DNA of 64,000 nucleotides from Fomitopsis serialis (GCF_022376445.1 NW_025955097.1:49984-113983); one strand, 5' to 3'; shown: positions 48,111 through 59,646, counted from the stretch's first letter. Numbers and translations are program-made. Notes: generated by a model not told the origin, from the sequence alone.

Positions 48111-50525
48111 ATGGCGCCGAAAAAGTCCAAGCGAACAAAGGCATCTGCGCCCGCGGGCAGGGTTACTGCCAAAACGGAGGCTCGATGGAAGAATGTGCGC
48201 GGCCGACGCGGCGGCCTGCAAGATATGCTCAACATGCCGATCGATGTTATCCAGGAGGTAGAGTGGAGTCGTGCGCGAGGTATGTAAATCATTGACTGAC
48301 GATATCGTGCAGATTTGCTTGTATCTCCATCCTCGCGATCTACTGAGCCTCTCCCGGACGTCGAAGTCGTTCCACACGTTCCTCATGCAGCGGAGCTCCG
48401 CCTATTTATGGAAGGGCTCGATCAAGAACATTGTAGACCTACCTCCGCATCCAGAGGGGTGGATTGAACCCGCATGGATATCCCTCATCTTCTCCCCATA
48501 TTGCACGGTAAGTGGTACGGCTCCTGGTGAACTGCGTCATGTTTCTGATGTATATCTGCTCCCGCACGCGTTGTTTCTCAAGGCTTGCGGCACAGGTAAA
48601 GCCACAACCGTGTACTGGGAGTTTCTGGCTCGGTTCTGCGCACGTTGCAGGCCACAAATGTCAGCCTTTCGTTATCGACATTACTTACTCACGTTCGCTG
48701 AATGTCATTCCTACGTTCGCGTGTTAGGGTTGTTGCTACGAATAGGGTAGACAAGATCCTTAACTCCGATCAATGGCGGAATTTCCATTGGATACCAAAG
48801 GATATATTCCTTACAGTAAGTACGTCTACACAGATGTTTCGAGCTCTACTAAGTGTGTTCGTAGGCCGTGGAGGTTACGGGGTTTAAGGGCCCGTGTTAT
48901 AGCCAATCTCAAGTGTTCGAAGCTATCGACACTTACGGAAAGCTTTATGCGGCTGGGAAGTGGGATTCCGCAAGAAAGCTCGGTGATGAAGACATCAAAC
49001 GAGCACGACGGTCCCGTGAGGTAGATCACGTAGTTCATTCATTCTGTACCATCTGGTCTGATCCAGCCATGTCCGTGTAGCACGCGATCTTATGCCAAAA
49101 ATGGGCCGAAAAGGAAGAGCACCTGCATACGGAGGAGGTTGAGGCCGTTATCCGCGAGCGCCTCGAGGAGTAAGCAGCATTAGACAGTCGGTCTGAAAAC
49201 CACTCACCGCTAGACGTAGCATTGCCTCACGCCTACGTCCGCTTGGATGGGGTCTTGAACTCGACTTCGTACGAGGAAGAAACTACACACCACTCTCAGA
49301 ACATAAGCATGTTCGGGTTGCCAAGAAACTCACTGAGCGAGGTGAGGCTCAGTCATCCGTCTGTAAACGCTCTCATCGATGACGTCCCAACTGTTCAGTT
49401 TGGCAAAATGCGCAAGACGAGTTAGTCCAATGCATGAAACATATACGCAAAGAACGCCTGGAACACGAGTACGAGGCCATGCTGACGGCTCGTTGGTCTG
49501 TCCTGAAGAGCGCCGGCGGCGAGATGCTAGGCCGATTTTTCGGCAGGTGCCCGGAACTAATGGACTACGGGATCGGCGCGGAGGACCTCGCTCTCTTCAA
49601 AGAGTTTCGCGATATCATGTTCGCGCCTGCTGACGAAGTCGTTGATCGAGCACATTTTCTTGCGCTGGAGGGCCAGTTGGACACACTCGTCGAGAAATGG
49701 CGAACACGCATATGCAAGCATCTCCGTGGACTCCTCAGCAAGCACAAGATCAAGTCGCCTAGAGGAGTGGATCCCCTCGACCTCGCCACGACGCTCTTTG
49801 AGTTCACCGAAAGCAGCTTTCCACGTATAGAGCCCTTCCCAAACGTCATTGCACCCAACGCTCTCCGCTTCCCGACTCCGAGGACCAGGAGAGACGCGTA
49901 TGAAAAAGTCGTGTATTGGCAAGCACGTGCAGACCTGTCCTTCATAGGTACTGCGCTGAAGCCACTGAAACCGAATGACTTCGTGCGACGGGTCATACAA
50001 CTCTGTGGCAAGGATCCTGACACCGCAACAGCGAGAGAGATGGATGCTCTGGATGTCAGATTGGTCTCTGATGAGATTGTGACCTGGCGCGGTGCGGTGA
50101 GTGTTGCTTATGTCTTATATGGCCATCTGTCCTAACAGGAAATATTCATGCAACAGGTTGTGAAGGCCGCTAAGTGTGAACCGCACAACGTGCTCAATTG
50201 GCGGCTGGCCGACGCTCATGAAATCATCGAAGTGAAAGAAATCGAGATGAGAATATTGACAACGGCGAAGGTGTGGACGTGCACCAGATGTGAGGAGTCA
50301 CGTATGCCCGTGGCACGAGACATTGTCATGGAGCATCTTTGTACAGAGTGAGTGTTCATATTCTCGACTTTGCTACCGAATCAAGCATGACCCGTGATGT
50401 TTAGACATGGGATCGCGCGTTCGGAGATTGTAGATGGGGATGTTGCGATGAACGAAACACTGGCGTCCTCTGTTCTGATGGGGTGTCGTATCGGGATTTA
50501 CTATCTGAAATGTACTCAACGCTGA
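48111..50525 (+). CDS. F-box protein, tandem copy A (629 aa)
   Basis: Ten exons: 48111-48257, 48313-48507, 48583-48659, 48728-48815, 48865-49020, 49081-49169, 49214-49341, 49399-50096, 50157-50347 and 50405-50525. A basic start (MAPKKSKRTKASAPAGRV) leads to GRRGGLQDMLNMPIDVIQE and the F-box (YLHPRDLLSLSRTSKSFHTF). Next come a Cys-containing segment (ACGTGK ... FCARCRPQ), a helical middle region and a long exon 8 (VWQNAQDELVQCMKHIRKER onward). Near the end is a possible zinc finger, WTCTRCEESRMP ... MEHLCTEH. Polypores have many such F-box proteins; presumed substrate adaptors of SCF ubiquitin ligases. The exon 3 donor is an atypical AT|GTCAG. The exon 9 start could also be 50139. Confidence 0.85.
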
Positions 50526-51047
50526 TCGATCCTGGAGCGCGAGAAGTGATCGGAGGCGAGGCAGTGAATCACCGATCCAGCTTGTGGTAATGGGTAGTCC
50601 GTTACATTGTACGCTATGTTGACACTTATTTTGCCTGCTGGATTATTCACTAGTATGCCGTGTTCCATATATTCACGTCTCAGCGACGTAGCCTAGTCTT
50701 GCTGTACAGTTTTGAACTGTAATTCAATTGTGAGGTAGAGTCAGGATTGACACATACTGTACTATGCATGAATGAGATGGGTTAGACTCTATGTTATGTC
50801 GTGTTTTGGCTGTAGCCGCCTACTAGCCTCTGGCAGCGTTGCTGCCACAGGCGCGTATGTATCACGTGTATTATGCGTGACCGTGGCGTGGCTCTCACTG
50901 GCAGCACTGTGGCCAACCAGTTCGCGTCAGTCTTCAGATCTTCGGACTCGGGACTCACTACTTGGTTCTCAGACTAGAACGCTACATACTAGCTCATACA
51001 TCTTTCCCTCTCTTTGTCACCTTTGCTTACGAATCTCGCACTCGAAC
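50526..51047. other. Spacer between tandem F-box genes
   Basis: 3' UTR of copy A and promoter of copy B. The part from about 50870 resembles the promoter region of copy A. Confidence 0.55.
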
Positions 51048-53450
51048 ATGCCTCCAAAGAAATCCAAAAGCCGAAAAGTCTCTGCGAGCGGGGTTACTGC
51101 CGAAGCATTGACGCGGTGGAAGAATGTGCGTGGTCGTCGGGGCGGCCTGAAGAGCATGATCAATATGCCAATGGACGTCATCCAGGAGGTAAGGCGCGAC
51201 TTACTATGCGCGGCGTAAGGTGCATGAATATTTGTTTGACGACGCTGTTCGACAGATCTGTTTGTATCTCCATCCTCGCGGCTTACTGACACTCTCCCGA
51301 ACGACGAAGTCATTCCATGCATTTCTCATGCAGAGGAGCTCCGCGTATCTATGGAAGGACGCCTTGAAGAAGGTCGATGGACTCCCTTCTTGTCCGGAGG
51401 GATGGATCGAACCCGCATGGGTGTCCCTCGTCTTCTCTCCGTATTGTACCGTAAGTAGGATGTCATACAACGGAATGCCGCAATTATCTGATGCGTGTTT
51501 TGGCACCCACGGCTTATATCTCTAGGCTTGCGGCGAGGGCAAAGCTGCGGCAGTAGCTTGGGAGTTTCTCGCCCGATTTTGCACGAGTTGTAGGGATAAA
51601 ATGTCAGTCTCTCACCCCTTATGTTTGATCACGTTCACTGACGCCGTTCCCGTATCTGAATCGCTAGGGTCGTCGCCGAGAATAAGTTGCGTCTCACACA
51701 TGAACAGTGTCGACACTTCGGCATGATTTCAAAAGAGGCTTTCATCAAAGTAAGTATTTGACAACAGTCTGAATTCTGTATATCAACTAGTGCTTTCAGG
51801 CACCGGTAACTGGGTTCAAACGACACTGCTATATGTGGTCACAAATTCTTGAAGTCCTCGAAGCTTACGGAACACTTGATAAATCTGGGAAGGCGAAGGA
51901 GGCAAGTGACTGCGCTAACAAATACGTCCAGCAGGCGAGACGGTCACAAGAGGTAGGGTCTTTGCCATCATTGAGTGGGGTGAATATAGACCTGATGAGT
52001 ATCATCTGTAGCATGCGGCCCTGTGCCGAAAGTGGGCTGACAATGAAGAGCGCCTGCGGACCGAGGAAGTAGAATCCATTATTCGTGGACGATTTAAGGA
52101 GTAAGGGCAGCCTCATTAATTGTCTTTATAATTCTCATCATGGGGATATAGCATCGTTTGTAGGCTACGCGCACTTGGATGGGGACCGGAGCTTGACTTT
52201 ATCAAGACCCGAGACTACACGCCACTCTCTCAACACAAGCTTGTACTTGTTGCTAAGAAGCTCACCGACCGAGGTCAGTAACAGAGCAGTTTTCCTGTAT
52301 ATATATGCGCGAACTACCGCTGATCGATCCGTTCAGTATGGCAGAACATACAAAGCGAGTTCATCCATTGCATGGAAGGGATACGCGAGGAGCGCTTGGA
52401 ACATGAGTTCAAACCCGTGCTGGCGAAGCGCTGGCCCATCCTAGTGAGCGCTGGCAACGAGCTACTAGACCGGTATCTAGGCGAACATCCAGACCTGCTG
52501 GCTTACGGATTCAACGTTGGGGACCTCGCTATCTCTCAGGAGTTTCGCAACATAATGAACGAACCTGCCGACGAGGACGTGGACATCACAAGCTTTCTCG
52601 CCCTAGAGGGGCATGTGGGCACGATTGTGGAGAGATGGCGGACACGCGTCTGCGAAGAACTGCGCGGATTATTCGTCAAGCACGAGATCAAGTTGCCTGA
52701 AGGCAGGGACCCGCTTGAGCTCGCCACAACACTGTTCTCCGGCACTAGCACCCCCTTCTGGCAACATGCATTCTTTCCGGATGTCGTTGCAGATCAGCGT
52801 CCGCGCTTCTCTGTTGATTTCGAAGCGAAAGACGGGTACGAGAGGTTTGTGTACGACCAACCACTGGCACGGTTACGCTGCTATCTATCGTGCGATATGC
52901 TTCGCCCGATACGACCTGGCGCAAAATTCATGCAAGAGATAATAGAGCTCTGCGGAAGGGATCCGGTCACCGTCACTGCGGAGGAAATGGATGTGCTGGA
53001 TGTCAGATTGGTGGATGAATGTGAACATATATGTGTCACTTGGCGTGGCGCGGTATGCTTGGTATCCTCCATGTGGCTATGTCTTTCTGAATGGTTCCGT
53101 TGCAGATACTATCCTCGGTTAAAGGCGGCTGGCACAAATGGCGATTGGCCAGCATAGATGAGACTGCCAAGGTGAAGGAACTCGAGATGGTGAGATTAGA
53201 AAAGGCAAAGCTGTGGACGTGGACCAGATGTGAGACATCGCGCATGCCCGTGGATCGACACGCGATATGGGAGCATCTCCGAAACGAGTAAGTACTACAT
53301 TGTCATTCACACTCGAGGCTGACTGCGTGCTGCTGTAGTCACGAGATTGAACGTCCGGAGACAGCGAATGAAGCCATCAAGATGAACCGGATTTTGGCAT
53401 CGACAGTATTGGGGCGAATTATGATCCCTGTCGGTAAACTGCCAGCGTGA
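51048..53450 (+). CDS. F-box protein, tandem copy B (622 aa)
   Basis: Ten exons at the same positions as copy A: 51048-51188, 51256-51450, 51526-51602, 51668-51749, 51800-51952, 52012-52100, 52152-52273, 52337-53052, 53106-53287 and 53339-53450. The F-box reads CLYLHPRGLLTLSRTTKSFHAF; exon 8 starts WQNIQSEFIHCMEGI. Every intron position and phase matches copy A, including the atypical AT|GTCAG donor of exon 3. The proteins differ at many positions but neither is broken. In the C-terminal finger the first Cys of copy A (WTCTRC) is Trp here (WTWTRC), so that site would no longer bind zinc in the same way. Same presumed role as copy A with a possibly shifted target. Confidence 0.85.
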
Positions 53451-54275
53451 ATCTTACAGAGCGCTCGGTCAGGATGCAGACAGACATCAGAGAGGAACCT
53501 GATCACGGCGATGGCCACATCATCTCCGAGTCAAGATTATCGGTGAATGCTGGCACCGGTACGGCTAGCAGCCAGTGTACGATGACTTGAGCTCCGTGTA
53601 TTGCAAGTGTGTCGCATTATATGAAGCATGCTTAAGTAGCCATGTGGCATGCGCAGATGCGTACAGTCGGCGATTACGTCGTCACTAAGACTCACAAATT
53701 TACTCGGATTGCGTACTTCTAGTAGGACGTTGCGACTTCAGGTATCCGACGCAGCTCGTTACTTACTACATCCTCAGTGGTCATCAACATCCCCCATTGA
53801 CGTCGCGTTGCGAGAGACACTTCTGGCTGTCAAAGGTATGCGACAACAACAGGCCTTCATGGCCTGTCCGCCCTGCGCATGCGCTATGTCAATGAAGGTC
53901 ACGGTGCGTTTTAACAGCTCTCCATCCCTCAGCGAGATTGGCTCACGCGAATGCTAGGCCTGTCCACAAACCCCTGTTCATCTTCCCTACGCTGCCGGTG
54001 ACTTCGCGTAGTGACAGTTATCCCCTGCTTATTACATTTGTTGCCTAACCAAAGTGACTCTGCATGGCGAGGGGCTGTGTGGCCTACTACACCAGAAAAG
54101 GTAAGAGATACCAAATGCGACCCTCGGTGGCTGTCACGGTGCGCCGGGGCGATTCGTCTGCGCATTTGCCTGGCCGAATGCTCCACAGTCTTCGAGTCGG
54201 GTCCGCCGTCTGGTGACTCTGGTGCGCAGCAGGGCGGCAGCGATATGTTCCGCCCAATATGACTAGGCCGCGCCC

Positions 54276-54282
54276 TATATAA
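54276..54282 (+). promoter_or_regulatory. TATA box of PB1/RGG gene
   Basis: TATATAA lies 52 bases before the ATG at 54334, in the context CCCTATATAAGCAG. The same element is kept in the right arm (63353-63359). One of the clearest TATA boxes in the window. Confidence 0.75.
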
Positions 54283-54333
54283 GCAGTGAGTTCTTCGCTC
54301 ACGGCCCTCAGACTCTTACCATACTCAGCCACA

Positions 54334-55527
54334 ATGTCTTCCCCCCAGCTTCACATCAAGCTCTTCCAGCCTAACGGCGTCACTCGTGCAATCGTCTTCA
54401 CGGCCCTCCCGACTTGGGACGAGCTCGCCAATCGTGTCAAGGCTTTCTTCGACATCCCTGAGAACTCCGTCGCTCTGACCTACGTCGACGCCGACGGCGA
54501 TGAGGTGACGCTGGACTCGCAACCTGAACTCCATGAGCTCTTCACCACCCTTCCAGGAGACACCGACTCTACCACCCTTAAGTTCGCGGTCCGCGATATA
54601 CGCGACCTCCGTGAGGGCTCGTCATTTGAGGATTCGGACCATACGATGTCTTCACCGTCAGTTCAAGACGATAGCGAATCACCGGTTGACCGCACCGCCG
54701 ATCTCGTCGCCGGAGTGGACGCTGCTCAAGGTGAGCGGGCACCGCCTCAGATCGACGAACCTGTCGTTCGAGACCCTTCAGCCGTAAACATGCCCCCAGG
54801 GGGCTTCGACTCTCTTCGAGGCCGTCGTGGCGGTCACCGAGGCGGGCGGGGCGGAGGACGGGGCTGCTGTGGAGGTCCTGTCCACGGCCATCGCGGCCTG
54901 CCTCGCGGTCCTCCTGGCAGGCCTCCCGCCGATCTGCCTTTCCCCTTCGTCCATGGTCTACCTCCTCGTACTCGCGGCGACTTCGTAAGCCACAGCCTTC
55001 CACCGCCCCCGATGAGTCATGAGATGTTCCGCGCACACAGCGCCCCTCCTGCGCTCTACGCCAATGTCCCTGAGGGCATGTTCCTTTCTGAGATATTCGT
55101 GGAGATGGGTCTGTCTCGCGAGAGCTCTCCTCGATCCCGTAGCCCTTCTACTTCTCCGTCTCGTAGCTCAACCCCGAACGACGGGCGCCCCCACGGACAT
55201 GATCATCATCAGCGGGATCACGTCGACAATCACCGTCGTCACCACCACAACGTCGGTCATCACCATGGCCATGGCCAGCACCAGCGCGGGGGGCCTCAGC
55301 ATTTCGGACGTGGTAGGGGATCCGCCTTTGCTTTCGACATGCGTGGTGGTCGCGGGCGAGGCGGCTTTGGAGGGCACGGTCCATTTGAGCACATGCGCTT
55401 CGAGATGTTCCCTGACTTGCAGCAGCATGCGTTCGGCTTCGGTGGGCGCGGTCGTGACTGCCTCCCTCCCGGGTTCGGCGCGCGTGGTCGCGGTTTGGGC
55501 TCCTTGGGCAATCCTTGGGCATGGTAA
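54334..55527 (+). CDS. PB1-domain protein with RGG/His-rich tail (397 aa)
   Basis: Single open frame. Residues 1-90 look like a PB1 domain: LHIKLFQPNGVTRAIVF, DELANRVKAFFDIPEN, and the acidic OPCA-like loop ALTYVDADGDEVTL, so it should pair with basic PB1 surfaces. An acidic Ser-rich linker follows, then GFDSLRGRRGGHRGGRGGGR, a Pro-rich middle, an Arg/Ser part (RSRSPSTSPSRSSTPN), a His/Asp cluster (HGHDHHQRDHVDNHRRHHHN) and a Gly/Arg/Phe-rich end (GFGGRGRDCLPPGFGARGRG). RGG and His-rich tracts suggest RNA binding or condensate formation (inference). The Met at 54286 is upstream in frame, but 54334 fits the TATA spacing. The inverted copy at 62-63 kb is broken. Confidence 0.82.
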   Translation: MSSPQLHIKLFQPNGVTRAIVFTALPTWDELANRVKAFFDIPENSVALTYVDADGDEVTLDSQPELHELFTTLPGDTDSTTLKFAVRDIRDLREGSSFEDSDHTMSSPSVQDDSESPVDRTADLVAGVDAAQGERAPPQIDEPVVRDPSAVNMPPGGFDSLRGRRGGHRGGRGGGRGCCGGPVHGHRGLPRGPPGRPPADLPFPFVHGLPPRTRGDFVSHSLPPPPMSHEMFRAHSAPPALYANVPEGMFLSEIFVEMGLSRESSPRSRSPSTSPSRSSTPNDGRPHGHDHHQRDHVDNHRRHHHNVGHHHGHGQHQRGGPQHFGRGRGSAFAFDMRGGRGRGGFGGHGPFEHMRFEMFPDLQQHAFGFGGRGRDCLPPGFGARGRGLGSLGNPWAW

Positions 55528-55605
55528 ATCCACATGGGTTCGGATTTGAAGCTCGAGGGCCCGGCGCCGTGACGGTCGGTGTGGACGTCTGAGTATTGTT
55601 CGAAT

Positions 55606-55956
55606 GATTTCATCATCTTTTCCCCCTCGAGCTTTCAGAGAGAAAACAAGAAAAGCACCCAGGACATCATTAGCTTCTTGTACTTGTAGTAAGCCGCACC
55701 AAGTAAACCATAGTAGGATACACGAACCTTCCGTAATTGATGATGTGGCTCCGTAACATCCTCGTGCGAGTGAGTCTGGACTGTCGCCTTCTTGGAGCAC
55801 TCGACGACCACGTCGTGACACATACTAGCACGGGGACTCAGGTCTTACCAGCTGATAGCACAACATCCAACCAATAGATATCAGCAAGGCGCAAGTAAGT
55901 ACATGCAGCCAGGCGTGAGCACCGACAGATATGGCGACAGCCGACCGACCGACACA
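55606..55956. other. Spacer between convergent genes
   Basis: 3' flank of the PB1/RGG gene and of the acyl-CoA ligase. No gene seen. Confidence 0.5.
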
Positions 55957-58900
55957 TCAAAGCTTCGCCTTGACGCCCTTGTTCTTCTGCGCGCTCCTTG
56001 CCTTGTCGCGCAGGAACCGCCTGAGCAGCTTCCCGCTAGGGTTCCTCGGGATCGCGTCGATGAACTCGACGCCGGCGGTAAGCTGCTTGTAAGAGACCTT
56101 GCCATCCGCGACGTACTGCAGGGCGCCACAAGATTCGTCAGTGCTTTAGACCTACGAAATCGGATCAGAGGAAACGCGCACCTTGATGATCGCCGCCTTG
56201 ATCTTTTCAGCCTCAGCGGGGTCCTTGCTCATGCGCTCCTTGGCGCTCGCGTTCGGCACGACGAATGCAAGGGGGAGGTCGCCGTTAAAGTCGTCGAGCA
56301 GACTGACAACGCAGACGTCCGCAACGTCCGGATGGTCGAGGATGAAGCCCTCCAGTTCCGCGGGAGCAACTGACGTATGTCCACACGTGAGCAATGGCAA
56401 AGCGGACGAGCACAGCCGGCGACGAACCCTGGAAGCCCCGCACTTTCAGGAGCTCCTTGATGCGGTCGATGACGAACAGCTCGGCCTGGTCGTTGATGAT
56501 CACCTCGTCGCCGGTGTTCAGCCACCCGTCCACGAATGTCTCCTTATTCCTACACTTCGCGTCAGCTCCTTGCAATCTAGGAAGCAAAGCGTAAATGACA
56601 CGCACGCCTGCTCGTTGTTCAGGTACCCCAGCGCCAGAGAGGGCATCTTCACGACGAACTGCCCCGGCTCGTCCGGCGCACAATCCGTGCCGTCCGGGCG
56701 GACGACGCGTGCGGTGACGCCAGGGAGGAGGACGCCCGCGCTGCCCAGCGTGCCGACCTTCTGATCGTGCCGCTGCAGCGCCACGATCGTGAAGGTCTCC
56801 GTCATGCCTGCATCAGTGGAGCGCACGATCAGTCAAAGGCGAAAACGAGAGCGCCGGAGTCGAGCGCACCGAAGCCCTGGCCGATGGTGGCCTGCGGGAA
56901 GACGCTCGCGAGTGCTGCTTGGAGCTCGGGCGAGACGGGCGCGGCGCCGATCATGAAGGACTTGATCGAGCTGAGGTCGTACTTCTTCACATCGGGGTGC
57001 TGCGGGTGCGGACGCGTGAGCGAACGGCGGAGTACGTGACCGACGTGAACATGCCTTGACGAAGAGCACACCCATGGGAGGCACGCAGCTGCACGTTCGG
57101 GTTCAATCAGTGGTCAAGGGCGTGGGGAGACGGGACGAACGGGAGGGTGGTGATGCGGTAACGCTCGATGCTCTTGAGCATGTCGGCGAAGACGAATTTC
57201 TGGGAGACCACCAAGGGCATCTGCAACGGACTTCTGTGAGTTGATACGCGTATTGAGCAAGCGAGGACGTACCCCGAGGAAGAAACCGAAGTGCATGATG
57301 AAGGCCAAGCCATATGCGTCTGCAAGCTGTTATCACACCTGGGAGACCAGCCCTAGCTAACGAAGCTTACGAAAGAGGGGAAGCGCTGCAAGGCAAGTGT
57401 GACTTCCTACCCAAGGCATATGTGAGAAGGGACGAACCTGCGTAGATTCTGCGGCCGGGTATGAAAGTCTTGCTCTCCACGGGCTTAGTGTCTCCCTCGG
57501 CATACACAGTACACTGGATGATGTTGGCTATCAACGCGTAGTGCGGGATCATGACGGCCTGCGAGGTGCTGTGAGTTACAATCATCCATACAAGACAATA
57601 GACTACCTTCGGAAGCCCCGTGGTCCCGCTGGAGAAGTTCAAGAACGCAATTTTCGTCTTGCCCTCACCTGGCCTGAGCTTTCGCTCCGTGTAGCTCTTG
57701 GGCTTCTTCGACCCCTCCTGGATAAGCCCGAAACATTTGCATATGGGGCCTTCCCGCTGGCTACGGTGTCGACTAGGACGATGCGCTCCGGCTTGAGCCC
57801 GACTGTGCGCGCGGCTGCCTCTGCGACTGCGAGACCGGATGAGTGCGCGAAGATGATCTTGGTGCCGGTGGTCTTGAGCTGGTGCACGAGCTCGTCGTGC
57901 GTGTAGGAGGGGTTGGCAGTGCTGCGGGGCGGTGAGACTGATAATCGCAAGTTACAACTGGTTATATGCGCACCTGACGATAGCTCCCAGTCGGTGAACG
58001 GCCCTGCAGCGCGCATATCAAGGGTGATTCCGATGGGTAGCACGCAGGGTCAGCTTACCAGACTATCACTGGGTAGTCTACAGGAGAGTCAGTTGTTGGC
58101 TGACGTTAAAGGCAGTCTGGACATTGACGTACCGACGTGGTTCGAGCTAAACAGACAGGCTATAAGGACGATTAATATGAGTCGGTTTGCCTGTCAAACT
58201 ACAACTGAGTCCATATCGTCAGGCCCCGCGCTTCTCAAGCACACATAAGCGGGCGGAATCCGACGGTCAGGCTGAGCCAGCCAGCCGCGACCTTGGCTAC
58301 GGCAGCCCAGGTTGAGCGGCAAAAGATCACTGAATACCAGCGTCCGACGACCTCCGCTCCTAGAAGCACCTTCTGTGCGGGGCACAACGACGTGGACCTA
58401 GTTGTAAATTAAGTAACGCACCAACATCATCCTCTCCTGATAGCAGGGATACGCCGTTCAGTGTGTGACATCAGGGACCAATCAATGTCCGGTCACTCAC
58501 CGATGTTCCAGCGGATTTTGAGCGCATTTGCGAGACTGTCGGTGCGCGAGTGCAGCTATAGTATGACCTTGGTTAGTTTCACGACAATTGAGTACTTTCG
58601 TGTCAGAAGAACATATATGTGTTCGTATATCGCTGTGTTCGGGTTCCTCAGACCGACGACGCCATGGTCGTCAGTACGTAGGCCAACTTTGACATTCGCC
58701 GCGCAGAAGTAGCACGCGCTACACACACAGCTACTGTAGAGATGCTCTACCACAGCATGACGGCCAGGCCGAACGAGAATTGAGGCAGACACGGGAGGAG
58801 GAGGAGGAGGAAGGGATTGTACCGCCTCCCACGTGCCGACCCCAGGTAAGCTCAATCCAGAACGAGTCTACTCACCTCTGCTTTCACCACCTCCCTGCCT

Positions 58901-59040
58901 GTGGTCTCTTCGATCATCCATGGCCGATTCCTGTCTGTCTTTGGTCTGCTTGGGTGGTCGGCATCTAGCATGAACTGCGGGATGGTCAAGTCATCTGGGA
59001 TAGCTGGCAGAGCACCTCCGGGACCGTGGATTACGCGCAT
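55957..59040 (-). CDS. Acyl-CoA ligase, 4-coumarate-CoA-ligase-like (about 584 aa, one frame break)
   Basis: Seventeen exons: 58876-59040, 58501-58555, 58422-58436 (15 bases), 58133-58159 (27), 58059-58077 (19), 57974-58003 (30), 57607-57921, 57438-57558, 57371-57406, 57273-57319, 57132-57220, 57055-57088, 56870-56999, 56606-56807, 56428-56549, 56182-56369 and 55957-56115. Landmarks: start near IPDDLTIPQFMLDADHPSRP; WAVHRLGAIV; AMP-binding loop NFSSGTTGLPK; GMTETFTIVAL; GWLNTGDEV; KVRGFQVAPAELEGF; catalytic Lys in NPSGKLLRRFL. The protein ends AKL, a peroxisomal PTS1. Known chemistry: ATP-dependent adenylation of a carboxylic acid, then thioester with CoA; substrate unknown. One intron uses GC-AG (57000-57054). 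In exon 7 the frame is one base short near 57745 (YAN to FGLIQEG): mutation or sequence error. Confidence 0.85.
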
Positions 59041-59646
59041 CCTAGCAAGTAGCTTTCAAGTTCGTAAAAGGAGTGTTGGCGATGCTGGTTGCGAGTAGGT
59101 GAACGGGGCAAGGACCTTTATATGAGCGCGTTGCTGTGAGTGTACTTAGCGTGTTCGCGATCAGCTTCGAGGGCCGATGTTTGATGCAGATGGACGAGGC
59201 CTTGCCGGGCGCGACGGGGTACGGAGTTTCGGGAGGCACAGCACTTCAGCGCAGGTTGCATATATCTCTGTCTCAACGCTATTCTCCGACGATGCGTGCA
59301 CCAAACTGCTGGCCTTCTGAGCTCCGGTATGCTGTGCATCCCTATTAGACTATCTCGGTCTACTTATCTGGAGACGACGCCGGCCGAGTCCAGGGCCCCC
59401 AACACGCGATCATTCTCTGATCATCCTCGTGTAAGATCTCTTCCAAACCCACCAAAACGCTAGTACTTACGTCTGCCAATTCGAGTGCAGGTTCGGGCGA
59501 GTGCTGCATACTAGTTACTTCGTTCGTTTCCTGAGCGGTCCTCGTTCGGACTTCGCGGTGCAGGTCAGTAAGCCATATCAGTGGGACATCGTTTCGGGAT
59601 TATCAACCAGCTGTGCAGTTGCAACGTAGCCGTGTCCTACGCAGCC
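59041..59646. other. Divergent promoter region
   Basis: Between the ligase (minus) and the first BTB gene (plus). No gene supported; no clear TATA box. Confidence 0.5.

Larger units (their letters stand above)
53735..55605 (+). repeat. Left arm of inverted duplication
   Basis: This arm recurs in reverse orientation at 62045-63905. The match starts at ATCCGACGCAGCTCGTTAC (about 53743), runs through the promoter and whole coding region of the PB1/RGG gene, and fades after the stop codon near GGCGCCGTGA. Identity is high in the coding and core promoter parts and lower further upstream. Confidence 0.9.

Noticed and set aside
55168..55821. 217-codon minus-strand frame
   Set aside because: Shadow of the GC-rich RGG-coding region.
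57974..58555. Acyl-CoA ligase N-terminus looked like a decayed pseudogene with stops
   Set aside because: Four microexons with good GT/AG borders restore every expected motif in phase.
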